Origin: Desulfacinum sp.
GTDB taxonomy: Bacteria > Desulfobacterota > Syntrophobacteria > Syntrophobacterales > DSM-9756
Direction of reading: 5' to 3'
NCBI GenBank assembly: GCA_014359885.1
Contig: JACIYN010000028.1
Coordinates: forward strand, 1-64,000
Length of the DNA stretch: 64,000 bases
The translations under genes were made by a program, and so were the position numbers. A model generated the notes under the pieces. It had not been told where the DNA came from, did not search any database, and saw only the letters and a program-made list of their open reading frames with translations. Every line of letters begins with the position of its first letter. Positions within the stretch are counted from its first letter, which is position 1. Positions 58,017-64,000 of this stretch are shown piece after piece.

Positions 58017-61000
58017 TCAGTGTGTGTCAATCGGGCAGAAGATACCCTCCCAGTCGGTTTCCGGAAAGCATTCCTTGAACCATCGGGCCAGGGTGCGGTT
58101 GAGGATCAGCTGGGCCCTCTTGACGTCCAGCCGGTACTTTTCCGGGATGAAGGCCAGGTCCGCGCACCATACCCGTTCCAGGAGGCCCAGGCAGGGGACC
58201 GTCCGCAGGAGATCCTCCGGCAGGACGGAGGCCAGGATCCAGGCAGTGTTCAGGGCCGCTTTCGATCCCTTGATCTTCACCTTCTGCACGGCATAGTTGT
58301 TGGCGAAAAAGCGCACGTCGGAGATGGGCGGGGCGTTCGTGGAATCTTGGCTCAGGATGCCGTCCCGGACCAGAAAGAAGTAGGGCGCCACGATGTCCAC
58401 GCCCCGGGTGGCGGCCGCCGCGGAAGACCGGGCCAGGGCCTGGGAGAGGCCCTCCCGCCGGTCCAAGGATTCCAGATCCACGGGGACGCCCACTCGCATC
58501 AGGTGCGTTTCCAGTTCTTCCCGATCTTCATCCCAGCACAGAACGAGGCACCTTCGCCCGTTTTCCTGCAACCTCCGGATCATCTCCACGGGGATCTCGT
58601 CGTTGTTCTTGACGAAGAGGGCCGTGAGGCGGCGGGAATGGACGGCGCCGGGGTCGGCGAGGACCTCTCGGACGGCGTCGGCCAGAGGAAGGAGGGTGCC
58701 GCAGGTACGTTCCAGCTCCTCGGGGTCCAGGAAGGCGATGCGGGCCGCCTGGACCACGTGATCCACCGCCACCACCTGGAGCACATGGCGGCCGTATTGG
58801 AAAGGTTCATGGACTCCCGCCCACTGGTCGTAGGTGAGGATCTGGAGCTCTTTTTTCAAGGCCGAAGGCAGCCGGTCGATGCTGTCGTCGCCCGTCAGGT
58901 TCTTGGTGGGCAGGAGGAAGGTGGTGCAGCCCGCGTCCACCGCCGCTTCCAGCTTGATGGCGATGCCGCCCACGGCCGTGATGCGCCCCTGGGTGTCGAT
59001 CTCTCCGGTCATGGCCACGTCCCGCCGCACGGCCCGGCCGGAAAGGGTGGACGCCAGGGCCAGGGCAATGGCCCCGCCGGCCGAAGGCCCGTCCTTCGGG
59101 GTGGATCCCCCCATGAAGTGCAAATGGATGGGATCTCCCATGGCCTCCGCGTCGATCCCCAGATCTTCGGCGCAGTAAAGGATGCCCGTGGTGGCCACCT
59201 TGCGGCTTTCGTCCATGACCTTTTCGATGTTTCCCGTGGCATGGACCAGGCTGAGATACCCCGCCGGGCTTTCCAGGGGAACCTTGGCGCCGATGCGGAT
59301 CCGGGTGGCCTGAATGGGAATGATGGATCCCAGGCCCCGTTCCACGTTGACCCCCAGGGCCAGCATCTCGCCCACCCGGTCCTCCTCGTTGATCTTCCAG
59401 GGACGACTGGGGGTGTCGAGATATTCCTTGATCTTGCGGCGCGTGATGAGAATGGGCTTGGGCGCCTCCGCGTCCAGCTCCTTTCGCTGAATCCGGAAAA
59501 AGAGGGTCCGGAGGAGCCGTTCCAGTTCCCGGACTCCCGGCTCATGGGTGTATTCCCGGACCAGGTGGGCGATCAGCTCCCTTTCCTCGTCGGGGTCGAA
59601 GGCGATTTCGTCTTCCCGGATGTCGTAGCGCCTGCGCACCCTTCCGATCAGGTGCCGGCGGGCGATGGCCACCTTTTCCTCCACGCTGTAGCGGTCCAGG
59701 AAAACCACCTCGCAGCGGTTCACCACGGGGGGCGGGACCGTTTCCAGCGTGTTGGCGGTGAGCACGAAATGGCAGTTGGAAAGGTCGATGTCCACCGTGG
59801 TCTGCGTGTACTTGTCGTGGAAGAGGTGGTTTTGCTCGGGGTCCAGGATCTCCAGCAGGGTGGCGATGGCGAACTTTTCCGTCTTGTCCGCCTCGTCCAG
59901 GATGAACATGCCGTTCATGCACCCCATCTTGATGAGTCCCTGCACGATGGCCCCGGGCTTGGACCCTTCGTAGGTGAAGCCGTGGCCGCGAAGGTCCGAT
60001 TCGTCGCGCATGCCCCCCAGGCTGATCTTGTGGTAGGGGATGCCCAGGTTCTGGGCCATGGAGATGGCCAGCGAGGTCTTTCCCACCCCGGGAGGTCCCA
60101 CGAAGAGGAAGGCGGACCCGGTTCTCTGCCACGATTCCGCATCGTCGGGATCGAACCGGCGGTAACGCCGGATCAGGTTGGCGAAGAAGTCGCACACCCG
60201 GTCCTTGGGCCGCTCCAGACCGTAGTGGGTGCGGTGCAGCCCCTCTTCGAACTCCTGCGGGCTCACCGTGATGGGGCGGATCTTCTTCCAGGGGATGGCC
60301 AACAGCGTTTCGATCAGTTCGCTGTACTTGGCCCCGCTGTGTCCCACGGCGTGGGTCTTGTTCTTTTCGATGAGCTCGATCACCTGCGGCGGGAAAGCGG
60401 GGTCCTTCTTGGCTTCCTCGATCCGGTCCCGCAGGCTCTTGGTGCCGGCGGCTTCCCGCGCCAGGGGAAGGGGCGCCGCGGGAACGGGAGCCCTGGCCCC
60501 GGGTTCCGTGGACTTGAGAAATTCCTTGATCCGGTCGGAGAAGATGCGGAAGAGTCCCGCGGGGTCCTTTCCTTCCATCTTGTCCTGGGGGATGCCCAGT
60601 TCGTGGAAGAGGCCCATGAGGCCCCACCGGTCCTTGAAGGCGGAGAAGGTCTCAAAGGCCTTTTCCTGGTTGTCCTTCAGGATGGCCTGGAAACCCGAGG
60701 CCATCTTGCGAACGAACCCGGATCGTTCCAGAAGCGAAAGGCTCGTAAGGCGGCTTCGGTTCCAGCACTCGCCCAAGGCGCGGGCCCGGCAGTCCAGTCC
60801 CAGGGTGACCAGCGTCTCCTGGAAGAGGTTTTCGGGCAGATCCGCCACCCACCCCGCGGCCCGCTGGGTCATGCGGTAGATGTGGGGTTCCAGGGCGGCG
60901 TTCTTTCGGGCGGCGTCGATGAGCACCAAATAGTCCCCGCCGCGCAGTCCCACCATCTCATCGCTCAGGATCGCCGTGAGCAGGCGGTAGAACGTGGGAT

Positions 61001-61472
61001 CTTCCTGGGCCATCTCCAGAGCGAAGGCCACGTCCGAGCGGATCACGTCCGCCTCGGAGGCTTCCGGGTAGAGGCAGTGTTCCACTTGGTGGCGCAACAC
61101 GAATTGGGCGAAGGCCAGGACCTTCCTTTCCTCCGTGCCTCCTTCGGACATCAGTCCGCGGGAATCCGTGGGAAGCACGAAGACCAGGTAGTCGAACAGC
61201 CGCTCGTGGAGGGCGATGAGCCGCATGTCCTGGCGCTTCAGGAGCAGGCTCAGGGGAGCGATGGTGCGTTCTTCGTCTTCCAGGCGCTGGATCTGGATCT
61301 TGGAGATCAGCCGGGCGGCCTGGCGGCTGTCGGTCCCGCGGCGCGTCCGGAAATCGGGGATGATTTTCGATTCCACCAAGGAGAACAGCAGCTTCGTCAC
61401 GCGCCGGACCGCCTCGTCATCGGGATAGGGCAGCCCCTCCAGGATCTGTCTTTCAAAGCTCATGGGGAACAT
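58017..61472 (-). CDS. large Lon-like AAA+ serine protease with unusual N- and C-terminal regions
   Basis: The 1151-aa protein has an atypical N-terminal 340 residues (no clear Lon substrate domain, helical), a Lon-type AAA+ module (Walker A GPPGVGKTSLAISMAQ near residue 457, sensor GMRDESDLRGHGFTY, Walker B MFILDEADKTEKFAIA near 522), and an S16 protease domain with Ser about 796 (STPKDGPSAGGA) and Lys about 839 (GGIAIKLEAAVDAG), 43 residues apart as in Lon. About 250 further residues, with no domain I recognise, follow. E. coli Lon has 784 residues. GAGGTCCAGTCC precedes the ATG. It is 28 bp after a USP gene and a kinase-like gene. Confidence 0.88.
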   Translation of the reverse strand: MFPMSFERQILEGLPYPDDEAVRRVTKLLFSLVESKIIPDFRTRRGTDSRQAARLISKIQIQRLEDEERTIAPLSLLLKRQDMRLIALHERLFDYLVFVLPTDSRGLMSEGGTEERKVLAFAQFVLRHQVEHCLYPEASEADVIRSDVAFALEMAQEDPTFYRLLTAILSDEMVGLRGGDYLVLIDAARKNAALEPHIYRMTQRAAGWVADLPENLFQETLVTLGLDCRARALGECWNRSRLTSLSLLERSGFVRKMASGFQAILKDNQEKAFETFSAFKDRWGLMGLFHELGIPQDKMEGKDPAGLFRIFSDRIKEFLKSTEPGARAPVPAAPLPLAREAAGTKSLRDRIEEAKKDPAFPPQVIELIEKNKTHAVGHSGAKYSELIETLLAIPWKKIRPITVSPQEFEEGLHRTHYGLERPKDRVCDFFANLIRRYRRFDPDDAESWQRTGSAFLFVGPPGVGKTSLAISMAQNLGIPYHKISLGGMRDESDLRGHGFTYEGSKPGAIVQGLIKMGCMNGMFILDEADKTEKFAIATLLEILDPEQNHLFHDKYTQTTVDIDLSNCHFVLTANTLETVPPPVVNRCEVVFLDRYSVEEKVAIARRHLIGRVRRRYDIREDEIAFDPDEERELIAHLVREYTHEPGVRELERLLRTLFFRIQRKELDAEAPKPILITRRKIKEYLDTPSRPWKINEEDRVGEMLALGVNVERGLGSIIPIQATRIRIGAKVPLESPAGYLSLVHATGNIEKVMDESRKVATTGILYCAEDLGIDAEAMGDPIHLHFMGGSTPKDGPSAGGAIALALASTLSGRAVRRDVAMTGEIDTQGRITAVGGIAIKLEAAVDAGCTTFLLPTKNLTGDDSIDRLPSALKKELQILTYDQWAGVHEPFQYGRHVLQVVAVDHVVQAARIAFLDPEELERTCGTLLPLADAVREVLADPGAVHSRRLTALFVKNNDEIPVEMIRRLQENGRRCLVLCWDEDREELETHLMRVGVPVDLESLDRREGLSQALARSSAAAATRGVDIVAPYFFLVRDGILSQDSTNAPPISDVRFFANNYAVQKVKIKGSKAALNTAWILASVLPEDLLRTVPCLGLLERVWCADLAFIPEKYRLDVKRAQLILNRTLARWFKECFPETDWEGIFCPIDTH

Positions 61473-61500
61473 GGACTGGACCTCGCACCTGCGGTTTGTG

Positions 61501-61953
61501 TCACTGCACCACCCAGACCGTGCAGTTCCGGGCTTCCCGTACGATCTTGCTGGAAACGCTCCCGAACAAGAATTCCTCCCGCTTGCTCATGCCGCGGCGT
61601 CCCACCACCACGGTCTGGTAGCCGCCCCGCCGCTGTTCTTCCAGGAGCAGCCGGGCGATGCCTTCGCCCTTTTCGCACTCCTGCACCTGCAGTCGGATGC
61701 GGTCCCGGGGAATGCCGCGCTCCACCAGCCGCTGGGCCATGGCTTCCAGTTGCCGCAAAGCCCGCTCCCGCCGCTCCTCCAGGGCCCGGCGCCGCTTGTG
61801 GCCGTCCGGTAGGATGTCCGCCGACGGGGCCGTGAGCACATGGTGGAGGGTGATCCGGGCCTGATCGTGGACGCGCAGGAGAGTCCCCACGTAGTCCACG
61901 GCGCGCTCCGCGTTGGGTGAGCAATCGATGCCCACCAGCACTTTATGCTCCAT
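61501..61953 (-). CDS. universal stress protein family protein
   Basis: The 150-aa UspA-fold protein begins MEHKVLVGIDCSPNAERAVD and has the ATP-binding signature VVVGRRGMSKREEFLFGSVS near the C-terminus (G-2x-G-9x-G-S), so it should bind ATP. The middle is an unusually charged helix (RRRALEERRERALRQLEAM). Its start overlaps the upstream kinase-like gene by 11 bp, indicating coupled translation. Confidence 0.92.
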   Translation of the reverse strand: MEHKVLVGIDCSPNAERAVDYVGTLLRVHDQARITLHHVLTAPSADILPDGHKRRRALEERRERALRQLEAMAQRLVERGIPRDRIRLQVQECEKGEGIARLLLEEQRRGGYQTVVVGRRGMSKREEFLFGSVSSKIVREARNCTVWVVQ

Positions 61954-62929
61954 GGGGCACCTCCCACAAGAAAGATCGAAAACAGATTTCCAGATCCTCC
62001 ACCATCTCCTGGGCCGACTCGTAGAAGACTTCCGCGCCCGTGGCGAAATGCATGAGCACCTTGTTGAGGCTCTCGCGGATGTGGGGAAAGATCTTCTTGA
62101 GATTCATGAGGCGGTGGGGAAAGAAGAGGGAAAAGTCCTCGTCGCGAAGCTCGGCGGCCATGGGACGGTGGGGCGAATCGGGCCTTTGGAGGTCGTGGAT
62201 CGTGTGAAAGCCCAGGCCCGCGGCGAAGAGCAGGATGTTTCCCAGGCCGAAGAGATCCACGCCGTAGGGCTGGCCGGGCCAGTCGAAGGTGTAATCGAAG
62301 TCGATCCAGCGGTAGCGTCCGGTTCCCGATTCCACCAGCAGGTGGTCGTTTCGGATGTCCCCGTGGATCTCCCCTTCCCGGTGCAGGTCGCGGACGGCGT
62401 AAAAGGCCTTCATGAGGTTGGAGAAGATGGCGGGGAAGACCTCGTAGTAGTAGGTCTCGTGGTCCATGTCCAGGTGGAGGACGATGTCGTAGAAGGGCTT
62501 TCCGGAGATGCGCTCAAGGACGCGGACCGGGTTTCCGGCGGTGTCGTAGAAAGTTCGGCCCTGCATGAACCGCACATCCCCGGCGGTCTTTTCCAGAATG
62601 CGGGATTCCTTGTGAGGGCTTCGAAAACAGCGGATGCGCTCTTCACCGAGGCGCATGTGGAAGGATTCGAAGAAGGCCAGCTTCACGATCTTTCGCGAGC
62701 CGTCGGCCAGGTCCACCACCCGTTTGACCCAGAACTTGGGCTCCCCGTCCAGTCCGAAACGGCCTTCGAACTCCTCGCCTCGAACATAAAAGATCCGGTC
62801 TTCCACCAGGATGCAGTCCCCGGCGCGGATGTCCATGAACTGGGTGGTGTCCGTGTGGATCCTCAGTACGGCCGGGGGCGGCAGCCGCGTGAATTCCCGG
62901 ATGCGCTCGCGGATCTGCTGTTCCGTCAT
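61943..62929 (-). CDS. protein kinase-like fold protein
   Basis: The 328-aa protein has a kinase-like core: IHGDIRNDHLLVESGTGRYR (catalytic-loop-like HGDI, about residue 190), then RWIDFDYTFDWPGQPYGVDL in place of DFG, and an upstream VKLAFFESFH that may hold the ATP lysine. A glycine-rich loop is not obvious. The N-terminal 90 residues look like a beta-rich sensor part. It may be an active atypical Ser/Thr kinase or a pseudokinase. It leads a run kinase-USP-Lon on the same strand. Confidence 0.75.
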   Translation of the reverse strand: MTEQQIRERIREFTRLPPPAVLRIHTDTTQFMDIRAGDCILVEDRIFYVRGEEFEGRFGLDGEPKFWVKRVVDLADGSRKIVKLAFFESFHMRLGEERIRCFRSPHKESRILEKTAGDVRFMQGRTFYDTAGNPVRVLERISGKPFYDIVLHLDMDHETYYYEVFPAIFSNLMKAFYAVRDLHREGEIHGDIRNDHLLVESGTGRYRWIDFDYTFDWPGQPYGVDLFGLGNILLFAAGLGFHTIHDLQRPDSPHRPMAAELRDEDFSLFFPHRLMNLKKIFPHIRESLNKVLMHFATGAEVFYESAQEMVEDLEICFRSFLWEVPHGA

Positions 62930-63393
62930 GGGCGGGGCCCCTTGTGGTCCATCCTATCTGAATATCTGAAACCGGATCTTTTTTCATTGTAACGTTTTTG
63001 GCCCCCCGAGGAACGCCGTGTCGGCACGCCTGGCCATGGGATGTCCGCCCATGGGACGACCGGCGATGTTGTAGGGGCGACCGGCCGGTCGCCCCTACAA
63101 CATGCGTCATCCACACCATCGATCCGGCATATCCAAACAATGCCGTGAAAATGATTGGGCATCACCACCCATTCATCCAACGCGATTTCGTTTCGAATGA
63201 ACGCGGTTTTCATCCATTCATCCGCCACAATGCGTCCCGCATCGTTCAACCGCATCTGCCCATCGACGATTTCGCCAAACACGCACGCCCGGCCGTGGGT
63301 GCAGAGGGTCACAAAATAGGCCCCTGCCTGGGAATAATCATGTCCCTTCAAACGAATGGAACGGCGGTGACGACTGGCCGTCTCGGGCGTCAT
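62926..63393 (-). pseudogene. REP-associated tyrosine transposase (RAYT), probably 3'-truncated
   Basis: The N-terminal 90 residues match RAYT/IS200-like Y1 transposases: RRSIRLKGHDYSQAGAYFVT, CTHGRACVFGEI and the HUH motif in VVMPNHFHGIVWI (His81, His83). After residue 110 the usual helix with the nucleophilic tyrosine and its AGFKSA-type block is missing; the frame runs instead into SGGQKRYNEKRSGFRYSDR and stops 4 bp inside the kinase-like gene start. A perfect type C palindrome (63066-63103) is read through in frame at residues 97-109. Start: ATG 63393. Catalytic activity is unlikely. Confidence 0.8.
63066..63103. repeat. type C palindrome embedded in the RAYT gene
   Basis: A perfect 38-bp palindrome with arms ATGTTGTAGGGGCGACCGG. 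Read on the minus strand it encodes the CRGDRPVAPT part of the transposase relic. It begins with the GTAG tetranucleotide seen at RAYT-recognised REP ends. Confidence 0.85.
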
Positions 63394-63449
63394 ATCCCCA
63401 GCTCCTCGAATTCGAACCCAAAATTGGACGCTTCCAACATGTATGCCGG

Positions 63450-64000
63450 TTACTTGAGCAGCGGTGTTTTGCTTCGGCCTTCCAGATCGGCCAGCACTTC
63501 CATCAGGCGGCGCTTGGCCTTGTGTTGGGTGCGCAGCCGCAGGAGGAGGGCTTTCCATTCAGGCAATCGATCGGTCCGTTCGTAGAGAGTGCGCATGCGC
63601 TCGAGGTAGATGGCCGCTTCCCGGTAGGCTTTGGGCTTGACCTGTGCGATGAGTTTCTCCGCCTTTTCCTGCCAGATCCGCAGGCTGATGTCGGGATGGG
63701 TCGAGGCTACGGCTTCGGCCAGCTTCTCTTCGATCGAATATCTCCAAAGGGGGGCCTTGTTCAAGCGTTGGTAGAGAGCCACCGCGTCGTCGTGACGCTT
63801 TTCCAGAAGGGCGATGAGAATAAGGGTCGTCCAATCCGGAAAACGGCGTTGCAGGACGACTGTCGGTTCTTTCGGGGCTTGCACCTCCGGTTCCGGCAGT
63901 GGCCACGGATCTTGTCCCTTTCCACCGGAGGCCGTCGGCCGGCGCCCGGTTGTAAGGTAGTGAAGCACTCCGTTTCGAACCTGGGGCCACACGTTGATTT
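63450..64000 (-). CDS. C-terminal part of a SWIM zinc-finger-type protein, truncated by the window edge
   Basis: The frame is open to the right edge; at least 183 residues are present and the N-terminus lies outside. The helical C-terminus (AYREAAIYLERMRTLYERTD, then RLRTQHKAKRRLMEVLADLE) resembles the ends of large SWIM zinc-finger proteins. The zinc finger itself is not in the window, so this is a resemblance only. Confidence 0.6.
   Translation of the reverse strand, partial: INVWPQVRNGVLHYLTTGRRPTASGGKGQDPWPLPEPEVQAPKEPTVVLQRRFPDWTTLILIALLEKRHDDAVALYQRLNKAPLWRYSIEEKLAEAVASTHPDISLRIWQEKAEKLIAQVKPKAYREAAIYLERMRTLYERTDRLPEWKALLLRLRTQHKAKRRLMEVLADLEGRSKTPLLK

Noticed and set aside
58020..61835. 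A 1271-codon open frame on the plus strand, antisense to the Lon-like gene
   Set aside because: It lacks recognisable motifs and is a by-product of high GC at third codon positions; the minus strand has clear Walker and Ser-Lys protease motifs.

Overview
The window is a GC-rich chromosomal segment of an anaerobic deltaproteobacterium, most likely a sulfate-reducing or syntrophic member of the Desulfobacterota (Syntrophobacter-like). The evidence is a Tmc-type transmembrane electron-transfer cluster with a tetraheme cytochrome c, HdrD-like iron-sulfur protein and cytochrome b; a type II rubredoxin and an RCKP mini-rubredoxin; a thiolase / hydroxyacyl-CoA dehydrogenase / acyl-CoA dehydrogenase operon; a two-subunit CoA-transferase; and a complete Tol-Pal system with TamA and TamB. 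The genus is an inference; no rRNA or tRNA gene was seen.

Layout. 1-4.6 kb is an accessory, lower-GC patch: a P-loop NTPase of unknown role, a complete IS3-family element and the broken 3' end of a type I restriction specificity gene (hsdS). 4.6-7.7 kb is a tight pabA-pabB-pabC operon for p-aminobenzoate, with a sigma70-like promoter and a terminator hairpin directly before the pabA ribosome site. 7.7-12.1 kb holds a methyltransferase and the divergent Tmc-like operon. 12.2-22.1 kb has ndk, a lytic transglycosylase, a sirtuin, then tolQ-tolR-tolA-tolB-pal-cpoB-tamA; tamB lies 2.3 kb further on, after an EF-hand protein and a zinc alcohol dehydrogenase. 28-35 kb is a mostly minus-strand housekeeping stretch (engB, aminotransferase, TPR lipoprotein, hisG, hisI, rlmN, acuC-like deacetylase). 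35-45 kb is metabolic: a hydantoinase/oxoprolinase-type protein, the CoA-transferase, a rhomboid protease and the beta-oxidation operon. 45-52 kb has an EamA transporter, an SDR-DUF2867 protein, a redox operon (rubredoxin, 75-aa protein, RCKP protein, flavodoxin) and an adjacent PAS-sigma54-Fis regulator. 52-57 kb is a moxR-DUF58-transglutaminase operon. 57-64 kb has purM, a large Lon-like protease co-oriented with a universal stress protein and a kinase-like protein, a REP-associated transposase relic and the end of a probable SWIM-type protein.

The intergenic DNA is rich in dispersed repeats: (A) a roughly 210-bp MITE-like element carrying a 20-bp GCAGCCCT palindrome, one copy sitting between tolB and pal; (B) a CTCCCACA-bounded element; (C) GTAGGGGCGA palindromes, one of them embedded in frame in the transposase gene that may mobilise them; (D) a short 50-bp element.

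The most promising leads are a candidate sigma54 regulon (regulator gene, TGTCTC-N2-GAGACA sites, a -24/-12 promoter and the redox operon), the kinase-USP-Lon operon, the REP palindrome inside its own transposase gene, the pab leader terminator, and a DUF58 gene that seems to lack a canonical start codon.
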